From NCBI RefSeq assembly GCF_003963535.1, contig NZ_CP034539.1:3596001-3660000 (forward strand): a stretch of DNA of 64,000 bases, in the 5' to 3' direction. Position numbers and translations under genes: made by a program. The notes under the pieces are model-generated. The model made no database searches. It was not told the origin of the DNA and worked only from the letters and a program-made list of their open reading frames with translations. Positions 1 through 7,875 of this stretch are shown one piece after another (position 1 is the stretch's first letter; each line of letters opens with the position of its first letter). This DNA comes from Streptomyces cyaneochromogenes (lineage in GTDB: Bacteria; Actinomycetota; Actinomycetes; Streptomycetales; Streptomycetaceae).

Positions 1-197
1 CCCCGATAGGGAACCCGGACGAATCGCTTGAGCCGGACCACGCTGGGTGCGGGGACTGTGACGGTTGCGCTGTGCATGAAGGCGCCGGACTCCTCGAGGC
101 ATACGGCCTTGTTCTCGAGGACGAGGACGAGCGCGCGGCGGAGCGGTACGACGCCGAGTGGCTCGTACGACGCGTTGAGGACCAGGACATGCGGCAC
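1..197 (-). CDS. HNH endonuclease family protein (C-terminus cut by window edge)
   Basis: Only the first 65 codons are present. The start is GTG at 197 with AAGGAGG five bases upstream. The N-terminus reads MPHVLVLNASYEPLGVVPLR, the opening of a very widespread actinobacterial HNH endonuclease family (about 170-180 residues). The Cys/His zinc and HNH catalytic residues would lie downstream, outside the window, so nuclease identity rests on the N-terminal sequence and on the usual neighbourhood with an mscS gene in Streptomyces. The role of the family is not established; a housekeeping DNA-processing role is possible. Confidence 0.7.
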   Translation of the reverse strand, partial: MPHVLVLNASYEPLGVVPLRRALVLVLENKAVCLEESGAFMHSATVTVPAPSVVRLKRFVRVPYR

Positions 198-515
198 GGA
201 TGCCTCCTTGGGCGTCGGCGGCGCGTGGCTCGCGCCGGGACGATCTGTAGTCAGTCTCCCCTCTTGCCTGGTGAAAGCGCCACCATGTACCGGTAACGGG
301 CTGAGAGTGTTTTCAACCACATCTCGATCCATCCCCCGGACGATGAACGCTTCATCCCACCAGTTCATCCCCGGGTGGGCACGTTTCCTCCCTCGAACAT
401 GGCGCCGATCCACACACGATGCCCCGATAGTGTGGTGGGCCTGCCCCGCCGGTGACCTTTTCGTGACCTTGACCATCTGCCGGTGGGGCGGGCCGCTGCA
501 CTGGAGGTACCCGCC
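198..515. other. Divergent intergenic region, no gene seen
   Basis: This 318-base gap separates the diverging HNH and MscS genes and must hold both promoters. Short open frames here lack ribosome sites and coding character. I see no repeat or RNA gene. Confidence 0.5.
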
Positions 516-1610
516 GTGTCCTTGCCCGCCTTTCTCCTGGCCGTCGGTTCGACGCCGTCACCGTCTCCCTCGGAGAGCGAGACCCCGTCGGTCCCCACGG
601 TCCAGGACGCCCAGGAGAGCGCGACCCAGGCCGCGAGCTGGGTCGAGCAGAACTGGTCGACCTGGCTCGCGATAGGCCTCAAGGTCCTGCTGATCCTGGT
701 GATCGCCGGGGTGCTGAGAGTGCTGATCCGGCGGGCGATCACCAAGCTCATAGACCGGATGAACCGCACCGCGCAGGCGGTGGACGGTACGGCGATCGGC
801 GGCCTCCTGGTCAATGTCGAGCGCCGCCGTCAGCGCTCCCAGGCGATCGGCTCCGTCCTGCGCTCGGTGGCCAGCTTCCTGATCATGGGCACGGCCGCGC
901 TGATGGTCCTGTCCGCCTTCGACATCAACCTGGCCCCGCTGCTCGCCTCCGCCGGTGTCGCGGGCGTGGCGATCGGCTTCGGCGCCCGCAACCTGGTCAC
1001 CGACTTCCTCTCCGGCGTCTTCATGATCCTGGAGGACCAGTACGGCGTCGGCGACTCGATCGACGCGGACGTCGCCTCCGGCGAGGTCATCGAGGTCGGC
1101 CTGCGCGTGACCAAGCTGCGCGGCGACAACGGCGAGATCTGGTACGTCCGCAACGGCGAGGTCAAGCGCATCGGCAACCTCTCGCAGGGCTGGTCGACGG
1201 CGGGCGTGGACGTCACGGTCCGCCCCTCCGAGAACCTCGACCGGGTCAAGGCCGTGCTGAGCGAGGTCGGCGAGGCGATGAGCAAGGAGGAGCCCTGGAA
1301 CGAGCTCCTCTGGGGCCCGATCGAGGTCCTCGGCCTGGACAGCGTGCTGCTGGACTCGATGGTCGTCCGCGTCTCGGCGAAGACCATGCCCGGCAAGTCC
1401 CTCACCGTCGAACGCGAGCTGCGCTGGCGCATCAAGCGCGCCTTCGACGCCGCCGACATCCCGATCGTCGGCCGCCCGGCGCTCCCGGTGGAGGACGCGG
1501 CCGCGACCGACCCGACGGCGGGCATCTCGGCCCCGTCGGCCTACGCCAACACCTCGTCGCCGCAGGCCCAGGCGGCCACTCCGCTGACGCCGCCGAGCGT
1601 GACGAAGTAG
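516..1610 (+). CDS. MscS-family mechanosensitive ion channel
   Basis: Small-conductance mechanosensitive channel that would release solutes on hypo-osmotic shock. The GTG start at 516 is chosen over one at 483 because GGAGG lies eight bases before it. The protein has 364 residues with a Ser/Pro-rich N-terminus. TM segments lie near residues 45-70 and 115-140, and the pore-lining helix near 145-170 shows the glycine/alanine pattern AGVAGVAIGFGARNLVTDF. The MscS beta domain follows (DQYGVGDSIDAD). The C-terminal tail is Ala/Pro/Thr-rich and probably disordered. It appears monocistronic: a strong hairpin follows the stop. Confidence 0.92.
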   Translation: MSLPAFLLAVGSTPSPSPSESETPSVPTVQDAQESATQAASWVEQNWSTWLAIGLKVLLILVIAGVLRVLIRRAITKLIDRMNRTAQAVDGTAIGGLLVNVERRRQRSQAIGSVLRSVASFLIMGTAALMVLSAFDINLAPLLASAGVAGVAIGFGARNLVTDFLSGVFMILEDQYGVGDSIDADVASGEVIEVGLRVTKLRGDNGEIWYVRNGEVKRIGNLSQGWSTAGVDVTVRPSENLDRVKAVLSEVGEAMSKEEPWNELLWGPIEVLGLDSVLLDSMVVRVSAKTMPGKSLTVERELRWRIKRAFDAADIPIVGRPALPVEDAAATDPTAGISAPSAYANTSSPQAQAATPLTPPSVTK

Positions 1611-1639
1611 GCCCACGAGGCCGCAGCAGCCGTATCACG

Positions 1640-1671
1640 AAGGGGCGCCCGGACGATTCCGGGCGCCCCTT
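1640..1671. terminator. Bidirectional hairpin terminator
   Basis: A perfect 14-bp stem (1640-1653 with 1658-1671, core GGGGCGCCCGGA) closes a CGAT loop. It lies between the convergent mscS and GHKL ATPase genes and probably serves both. Confidence 0.8.
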
Positions 1672-1713
1672 GTCCGTCCGGCAACTCGGGAGTGCGCGGC
1701 GAGGGCGGGTTCC

Positions 1714-4700
1714 TTACGTTGCCGGATCCGGCGGCTCGTTCCGCGGTGCCGTCTCCTCGGCCGCCATGACTAGGCCGGGGACCTTGGGGAGTGCGGTGCG
1801 CACGGCGTCGGTCACGCGCGGGAGGTCGACGCCGAGGCGGGTGAGCCGGGGAAGCAGGTCATCCAGGGGGAGGCCGGCGAAGCGGACGATACGGAGGAAG
1901 TCACTGATCGGGTTGCCCAGGGACAGGGGGAGGCGAATGCTGTCCTCGCCCTGCTCGAACTCTTCGAGGCAGAGGCGGCGGTCGGTTCCGTCCAAGTCGT
2001 CCAGGCCTCGTGCAGGAAGCTGCAGACCGAACGCGGTGAGGCGCTCAATGACCTCGTCCTGCTCCATCAGCAGAGCGGGTGGTACGGAGACGAGATGGTA
2101 AACCGGCACCGGCTTGTCCCAGTCGAGCCAATGCCCTGCTGACTCTCCGTGACTCAGCCCAGGCCTGATGAGGTCGGTGTCATGTGTGCTCGCCTTGGTC
2201 GGCGCCTCGGCGAGCGATGTTCGCAGACCGTAGCGGTTCAGGCAGTCGATGATCGCCTGGGGGGACACGCGCCGGTACTCGGCGGTCCGGATCACTTCAC
2301 GCGCGGGGACCGGGCGGTCCGGCACAAATCCTTCCCCGAAGGGCAGGCTGTAGTAAACGCTGCGGAGCACTTGCCCATCGCCCGGGGAGGCATGTTCAGG
2401 ATGCTCGATGTTCGGTGCGTGCAGGCCATACTCTCGGAGCCGCACCGCGACCGCCGCCAACGGAAGCTTGCTTTCCTCGGCCGCCTGCACCAACGAGTGG
2501 AGGAGAACTTCCGGGCCGTCCCCCTGCCAGGTGACACCCGTGTGCAGGATCACCGGGTCCTTCTGCTCGGCCCGCTCCGGTAAGGCGCCGGTGGAGAGGC
2601 CCAATTCCTCAATGCGACGAGCGACGTCGCACAGCGGAACGTCTGCGCTGAGCGCCGCACGGGCGACGAGGTCCGGCGGTACCGGCATCCCCACCGACAA
2701 GCGCCCGAGCTCGCCGCCCCAGCCCCACTCCGCGCTCTGCCGCAGCAGCTCATCGGCGGACCGCTCGTCCAGGGAACCCAGGTCCGGACGGTATCCGTAG
2801 GCCTGCAGCAGCCCGACCACCTCGGGAAATGACAGGCCGAGACTCATGACGGCTTGCAATACATGTCCCACGCTGACCGGTTCGGCAAGATCGAGCCACG
2901 GAGGCACACCGTCCAGATCACGGCTGAGCAGAGGCAACGCCCGCTCATCGAGGGTCTCTGCCGGGATGGCCTCTTCGGAAGCCTTGAAGCCCAGCGCCCT
3001 CATCCGAGCAGCGGCCTCGTCGATACCGATGTTCAAGAGCAGGTGTGCTTTGAGCAGATGGCCCGGCGGCACCGGCTCTTCGGCTTCGATCCAATCTCCA
3101 CTTCCGTTGTCGCCCAGTTCTTCGCCGAGAAGCGCTACCCCGGTCTGGTCCGCGACGACCGCGTGACCGGACTGTCGCGGGGTCGGCAGGCAGAGCTGCT
3201 CCATGCGTGACACGACTTCCTCGTACGACACTCCGCACGCCGTCGCCGCCGAGAGGGCATGGCCGGGGTGGGCCAACTCCCCGACGTTGCCTTCCGGGTC
3301 GATGCAGTGTCGGTGGTTCCACCTCCCGGAGATCACAGTGCGCAGCAGGGCGTCCGACGGTCGAGCGGCAAGAACTCCCTCGACCCGGGACAGCTCGGGA
3401 ACGATCTGGGTCAGCACGGACAGTTCGGCGTTCGGCCGATGTGCGAGCAGCCGCCACAGCAACGTGACGTCGTCCAGGCGGCTGCCGACCCGACCTGCTG
3501 GGGTCTCGCCCACACTCGCCGTGTCCTCCTCGATCCCCGAGTCCGCACGATGAACGACGAGGACGTCGGGTGGGAAGAAGCCGGCCGTGGCGACAGGTGC
3601 CGGGTGGCCATGCAGGTCGAGCACGAACCGCTCCGCTGCGGCGGCATCGGTCACGATGTCGGCCAACCGGGGGCTGTGCCCCGCGACACCCGACAGCCAG
3701 TCGACGTCCAGCAGGGGTGGATCCGCGGCGAACAGGACCGGCAGCGCTGCTCTGATGAGCTCCTCCACCTTCTCGCACACGTCCTCGTCCAGGATCTCCG
3801 TACGATCCACCGACAGATCCCGGGGTCGCGTCCTCCCCGTCAGGTTCACCACGGCCCCGCGCAGCCGGCCCAGACCCCCCGGATCGGTGAGCACACCGCG
3901 CCGCACCCGGGGTTCGGCGTAGATCCCGTCGATCAGGACGCCTCCGCCGTGTTCGCACCAGACGACCTGCCCATCGGCACCGTAGCCGTCCGGAGGCCAG
4001 CAGACGGTACGCCCGTGTGCCACGAAGCCGTCCGAGCGGCCGACGAGAGCTTCCTGGGGCCGCAGCACCCCGGGCTGCCACTTCGCCTCCTGGTTCCCGT
4101 GCGTGGCGACGGTGCGGAACTCCGCCAAGCCGAGCAGTCGGCGCAGCTCCCGTACGCACGAGGGAGCCTTGTCGCCGTCCCGGAGGTAGAGGCGGACCTT
4201 GGTGCCGACGTGACCCGAACTGCTGGTCCTGCTGACCTTGAAGTAGTGACCGGGGCCGGTGATCAGGACGGTGAGTTCCTCATTCCTTCCGTCCGGTCGT
4301 GTCGTCACCCGGATCTCGTCCGCGAGCATGAAGTAGCTCAGCACACCGATGCCGAACCTGCTGTTCGGATGGATGGTGATGCCGTGCTCTTCCCACTGTT
4401 CGTGCTCCTCCTGAAAGCGGGGCAGGTCCGTGAAGCGCACGCCGGCCCGGGAGAAGACGTCCGCGAGCACGGTCTCGTCCATGCCGATGCCGTTGTCCGC
4501 GCATTCCAGGTAGTGGCGCCGCTCGTCCTTGTCATAGCCCTGGGTGAAGGTGATCTCGCCGATGTAGGTGTCACGGCCGTGGCGTTCACGCTCCCGCGCG
4601 CGGCGGTAGCGGCAGGCGTCCAGAGCGTTCTGGTAGAGCTCGCGAATGGCGAGGCTGCGGTCCCGGTAGAGGTTCTCGCCCATGAGCAGTTCCTGGATGC

Positions 4701-6174
4701 GCTCCTCGTCGAGCCGGAACCGGATCACCTCGCCCCCGGCCTGCCGTGGCTCGCCCCGCTCGTCCACCTCACGCACCTCGTCAGCGTGGGCGTACACGGG
4801 CAGTGTGCCGATCTCCTCGGCCGTCCTGGTCCCGCGGGCGCCGCGCAGCAGGCCGTCCACGAGCCGGACTTGCTCGGACAGCGCGGCCACGGCGGCGGGG
4901 TGGTGGCAGCCGGCCTCCAGCCCGAGCACATCCCGTTGCACGGTCCAGGACGCGTCCCGCACGGTCGTGAACAGACGGCCGGGAGTCAGCGGCTCCGGGA
5001 TGCCCACGTGCCTGACGACCGTCGACGACAGATCCGTGACCTCGATGGCCAGAGCGTGCGCGATCGCGAACAGCGGGCCCACCAGCCGCTCCCGCACCTG
5101 CTGCCAGTCCCTGCCATCAAAGTCGAGAGAGAACGGCTTGTCCTTCAAGGCGCCCTCAGGGCCCTCCCCGTACAGTCTGCGCGGCGTCACCCGCGCACAG
5201 GACAGCAGCCGCGACAGCAACCGGGGATTGAGGACGTTCCCGATACCGGCCCCGTCCCCGTCCACCGCCCTCAGCAGAGCCGGGAGGTCCCCGGGCTGCC
5301 GCTTTGCCCACTGGTGGAACAGCCACCATCCGATCTCCCGGCTGCCGTCCCGGCGGTCGGGCAGTTCGCCGCCGCGCATCGCCTGGCGGATGAGCCGCTT
5401 GTGACCGCGCAGGAACCTCTCGTAGGCCTGCCGTTGGGGGCCGCCTCGGCTCAGCTCCGCCAGGTACGTCGGATCCACCTGGGACAGTCCGGCGACGGTC
5501 TGGGCGCTGTGCACCTGGTGGAGGAACGGAAGCAGCGCGAGCAGGGCGGCCTCGGCCGGTGCCAGGGCACCCTGCTGGTGGCCGCGGAGCTGGTACAGCA
5601 GGAAGTTGCTCCAGCGGACCATGCGGCCGGCCAGATGCGGGTCGTGCCAGGGGTCGTCGGTGAGGAGGCCGCGCGCCTCCTCGTACCGCTCCGCGAGCCG
5701 ACTCACGGCGTCCCGGGCCTGCTCCTTCAGAATCGCTGCCCGCTCCTCAGCCCCCGCGGTGACGAACAGCCATGCTTCGCAACCCTCGATGTCGTCCAGC
5801 CAGCTCCGCCAGGAGACGGGCGGCGGTGAGGGCAGGGCCGCTGGGCCGGCGATCTCCTCCGGCTTCCTGAGGCGGGCCTGCCGAGCCTCCTCTGCCATTC
5901 CGGCCCACTGCGACACCGAGGGAATCCATAAACGCTCTCCGTGCCGTTGCCGGGCGATTCTCGCCAAGGCGCTCAGAAAGTCGTGGTGCTTCCTCTTGTT
6001 GACAGGACGAGGCACTCTCCCCGCGATCCACTCGTTGATCGAGCTTTCGGGCGCGGGAAGTTCGCCGGACGTCAGGTGCCGCGCGATCTCGTCGCGCAGC
6101 TCTGCCGACGTGGGCCTCCCGGCCGCTGTGATCAGTTTCTGAAGCTGCTCGTCGTACCGCAGCGGTCCCGCCAT
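1714..6174 (-). CDS. Giant GHKL (Hsp90-like) ATPase with N-terminal helical domain and C-terminal helical repeats
   Basis: Predicted ATP-driven conflict or chaperone-like protein of 1,486 residues. ATG at 6174 is preferred over an upstream start at 6288 because GGAGGGG precedes it. Residues 1-80 form a small helical HTH-like domain ending in a S-I-x-E-W-I-x-G-R motif. Residues ~110-450 are helical with no motif I can name. The GHKL fold (~500-650) has the N-box RELYQNALDACRYRR (~510), G1 box CADNGIGMD (~556) and G2 SRFGIGVLSYFM (~602), so ATP binding looks intact. From ~960 to the end about eight helical repeats of 55-75 residues recur, each closing with an LxxYGL-like turn. From memory, such architectures (Hsp90 ATPase plus winged-HTH-like repeats) were predicted by the Aravind group to belong to NTP-dependent biological conflict systems; I could not verify this. 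No adjacent gene in the same direction. Confidence 0.7.
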   Translation of the reverse strand: MAGPLRYDEQLQKLITAAGRPTSAELRDEIARHLTSGELPAPESSINEWIAGRVPRPVNKRKHHDFLSALARIARQRHGERLWIPSVSQWAGMAEEARQARLRKPEEIAGPAALPSPPPVSWRSWLDDIEGCEAWLFVTAGAEERAAILKEQARDAVSRLAERYEEARGLLTDDPWHDPHLAGRMVRWSNFLLYQLRGHQQGALAPAEAALLALLPFLHQVHSAQTVAGLSQVDPTYLAELSRGGPQRQAYERFLRGHKRLIRQAMRGGELPDRRDGSREIGWWLFHQWAKRQPGDLPALLRAVDGDGAGIGNVLNPRLLSRLLSCARVTPRRLYGEGPEGALKDKPFSLDFDGRDWQQVRERLVGPLFAIAHALAIEVTDLSSTVVRHVGIPEPLTPGRLFTTVRDASWTVQRDVLGLEAGCHHPAAVAALSEQVRLVDGLLRGARGTRTAEEIGTLPVYAHADEVREVDERGEPRQAGGEVIRFRLDEERIQELLMGENLYRDRSLAIRELYQNALDACRYRRARERERHGRDTYIGEITFTQGYDKDERRHYLECADNGIGMDETVLADVFSRAGVRFTDLPRFQEEHEQWEEHGITIHPNSRFGIGVLSYFMLADEIRVTTRPDGRNEELTVLITGPGHYFKVSRTSSSGHVGTKVRLYLRDGDKAPSCVRELRRLLGLAEFRTVATHGNQEAKWQPGVLRPQEALVGRSDGFVAHGRTVCWPPDGYGADGQVVWCEHGGGVLIDGIYAEPRVRRGVLTDPGGLGRLRGAVVNLTGRTRPRDLSVDRTEILDEDVCEKVEELIRAALPVLFAADPPLLDVDWLSGVAGHSPRLADIVTDAAAAERFVLDLHGHPAPVATAGFFPPDVLVVHRADSGIEEDTASVGETPAGRVGSRLDDVTLLWRLLAHRPNAELSVLTQIVPELSRVEGVLAARPSDALLRTVISGRWNHRHCIDPEGNVGELAHPGHALSAATACGVSYEEVVSRMEQLCLPTPRQSGHAVVADQTGVALLGEELGDNGSGDWIEAEEPVPPGHLLKAHLLLNIGIDEAAARMRALGFKASEEAIPAETLDERALPLLSRDLDGVPPWLDLAEPVSVGHVLQAVMSLGLSFPEVVGLLQAYGYRPDLGSLDERSADELLRQSAEWGWGGELGRLSVGMPVPPDLVARAALSADVPLCDVARRIEELGLSTGALPERAEQKDPVILHTGVTWQGDGPEVLLHSLVQAAEESKLPLAAVAVRLREYGLHAPNIEHPEHASPGDGQVLRSVYYSLPFGEGFVPDRPVPAREVIRTAEYRRVSPQAIIDCLNRYGLRTSLAEAPTKASTHDTDLIRPGLSHGESAGHWLDWDKPVPVYHLVSVPPALLMEQDEVIERLTAFGLQLPARGLDDLDGTDRRLCLEEFEQGEDSIRLPLSLGNPISDFLRIVRFAGLPLDDLLPRLTRLGVDLPRVTDAVRTALPKVPGLVMAAEETAPRNEPPDPAT

Positions 6175-6227
6175 CCCCGCCGTCCCCTCCGTGCCCGCGC
6201 CGACGCCCCAAGTCGCCCGAGCCCATC

Positions 6228-6254
6228 GACTCGCACGACTCGCACGACTCGTGG
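6228..6254. repeat. Three 9-bp tandem repeats in a divergent promoter region
   Basis: GACTCGCAC occurs twice in tandem, followed by the variant GACTCGTGG. It lies 54-80 bases upstream of the GHKL ATPase start, in the gap shared with a diverging small membrane-protein gene. It could be an operator or simple slippage; no homologous site is known to me. Confidence 0.4.
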
Positions 6255-6382
6255 AGCCGCACTTTACCCAGTTGACCTGCGGTATCACCCGGAATCAGGC
6301 AGATCCGCCAGAACCGCGGGAGGCAGAGGCAGGGCATCGTCGTCGATGTCGCCCTCCCTTTCCACATGCCGGAAGGACCCCG

Positions 6383-6553
6383 ATGGACCCCGTACTCATT
6401 GCCGCCGCCTGCACCGTCCTGGCGCTGCTGATCGTGGCCTGCGCAGCCGTGTTCGTGGTCCGGTCCGCGCTCGATGGAGCCGACTCGAAGGACCGCGCGC
6501 GCATCCTGGGGGCCGTGGCCGAGGTGATGAGGGCACTGCGGGGGAAGCGATGA
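6383..6553 (+). CDS. Small membrane protein, 56 residues
   Basis: Begins at the ATG preceded by GGAAGGA with about five bases spacing; an in-frame upstream extension lacks a ribosome site. One TM helix (residues ~4-26: LIAAACTVLALLIVACAAVF) is followed by a short basic, amphipathic tail (DSKDRARILGAVAEVMRALRG). It diverges from the giant GHKL ATPase gene and shares its promoter region. I do not recognise a family. A partner role (membrane effector or anchor) for the ATPase is speculation based only on position. Confidence 0.6.
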   Translation: MDPVLIAAACTVLALLIVACAAVFVVRSALDGADSKDRARILGAVAEVMRALRGKR

Positions 6554-6563
6554 CGGAGCCGCC

Positions 6564-6818
6564 TCAGTCGACCCACCCCCGCCACCGCGGCCACGGCGGC
6601 TCACACCGGCCGTCGGCGACCGCCTCCTCGTAGGCTCGCCGGATGATCTCCTCCAGCTCGTCCTCGGTCGCGGGCCCCCCGCCGATGACGGAGATCCGGG
6701 ACTGGGCAACCACGCAGTCACCGTGCGGCACGGGCCGCGTCGCCCAGAAGACGAAGGACACGCCCACGAGGATCACGGCGAGCAGGGCGAGTGGTGAGCG
6801 GCCACGGTCACGCGTCAT
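6564..6818 (-). CDS. Small membrane-anchored protein, 84 residues
   Basis: A basic N-terminus is followed by one TM or uncleaved signal segment (LALLAVILVGVSFVFWA). A short extracytoplasmic part has two cysteines (GDC and GRCEPPWPRW) that could form a disulfide. No strong ribosome site is visible. It converges with the preceding small membrane protein; the stop codons are ten bases apart. Function unknown. Confidence 0.5.
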   Translation of the reverse strand: MTRDRGRSPLALLAVILVGVSFVFWATRPVPHGDCVVAQSRISVIGGGPATEDELEEIIRRAYEEAVADGRCEPPWPRWRGWVD

Positions 6819-6862
6819 CCGCGCAGCCTAGCCGTGGCCGTTCAGGGCGCCGTCGGCACCGG

Positions 6863-7792
6863 TCACCATGCCCAGGCCGGCGTCCACGTCTCCTCCTCCC
6901 TGCCATCGGCACGGGCCGCGGCGAGGTGGGCGCGCAGTGCCACGAGGGTGGGGTGCGGGTTGTCGGCGCGCCAGAGCAGGGAGTGCGGGTAGACCGGGGC
7001 CGGATCGCGCAGCGGGATGCGGCGCAGGTCCTGGTCGGCGGGCCAGACCAGGCGGGTGTCCGCGCCGACGAAGGTCGCCAGTACGGCGGAGTCGGCGATC
7101 GTGTCGACGAGCGGATCGGTGCCGAAGTCGGGCCCGGTCGCCTCGATGGTGAGCGCGAACTCGGCGGCGAGGGCGGCGTAGTAGGCGGCCCATTCGGTGC
7201 CCTCGACGATGCCGGGCATCCAGATCCGGTGCCCGGCCAGCCGCGTGGGCGTCACGGCGCGGGCGGCGGCGAGAGCGTGAGCGGGGCCGGTCAGGAGCTG
7301 CAGCGGCTCGTCGTACACGCGGGCGGCCTCGATGCCGTCGGGCAGCTGCCGTGCGGGCACGGTCACGACACGGAAGGACGCGTCGATCGTGCCGGCCCGC
7401 AGGGCGGCGACCGCCGCGTCGGCGTCGAAGAGGGTGACGACGTCGAGGTCGGTGTCGGGGTGGGCGCGGTGGAAGCCGCGCAGCAGGACCGCCGGGGCGA
7501 GCCGTCGGCCGATCACATCGACACGCAGGGCACGTCGGCCGGGGCGTACGGAGGCGACGGCCCGTTCCTCGGCCTGGAGGAGGGCACGCGCGTGGGGCAG
7601 GAACGCCTGCCCGTCGATGGTGAGCCGGGCCCCGCGCGCGGTGCGCGTGAACAGCCGTACCCCGAGGCGCTTCTCCAGCGCGGCGATGCGCTTGGAGACG
7701 GCCTGCTGGGTGATCGACAGGATGGCGGCGGCGTCCTGGAACCGGCCCGTGTCCGCCGCGGCGACGAAGGTGCGCACGGCGTCGAGGTCCAC
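6863..7792 (-). CDS. LysR-family transcriptional regulator
   Basis: The GTG at 7792 is chosen as start because it gives VDLDAVRTFVAAADTGRF, the canonical LysR opening; the next in-frame start (7834) would run across a palindrome that looks like the operator. The N-terminal winged HTH (residues ~3-60: AAAILSITQQAVSKRIAALEKRLGVRLF) is followed by a periplasmic-binding-like effector domain of the usual length (total 309). It diverges from an MFS exporter gene, the classic arrangement in which the regulator controls the exporter and itself. The effector is not predictable. Confidence 0.88.
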   Translation of the reverse strand: MDLDAVRTFVAAADTGRFQDAAAILSITQQAVSKRIAALEKRLGVRLFTRTARGARLTIDGQAFLPHARALLQAEERAVASVRPGRRALRVDVIGRRLAPAVLLRGFHRAHPDTDLDVVTLFDADAAVAALRAGTIDASFRVVTVPARQLPDGIEAARVYDEPLQLLTGPAHALAAARAVTPTRLAGHRIWMPGIVEGTEWAAYYAALAAEFALTIEATGPDFGTDPLVDTIADSAVLATFVGADTRLVWPADQDLRRIPLRDPAPVYPHSLLWRADNPHPTLVALRAHLAAARADGREEETWTPAWAW

Positions 7793-7808
7793 GGCGTCAT
7801 CGTATGCG

Positions 7809-7825
7809 CACAACCTCTGGTTGTG
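7809..7825. promoter_or_regulatory. Palindromic operator between LysR and MFS genes
   Basis: CACAACCTCTGGTTGTG is a perfect 7-bp inverted repeat around a TCT centre. A further half-site GGTTGT lies at 7840-7845. Position in the divergent gap and a LysR-like spaced dyad suggest binding by the adjacent regulator. Confidence 0.6.
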
Positions 7826-7875
7826 GCCGGGCACGCCGATTGGTTGTTTGATCCGGGGAATCGCCTCCGGCTTGG

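Noticed and set aside
3259..5829. Long plus-strand open frame opposite the GHKL ATPase gene
   Set aside because: It is a mirror of the high-GC codon bias of the real gene, lacks a ribosome site and has low-complexity, domain-free sequence.
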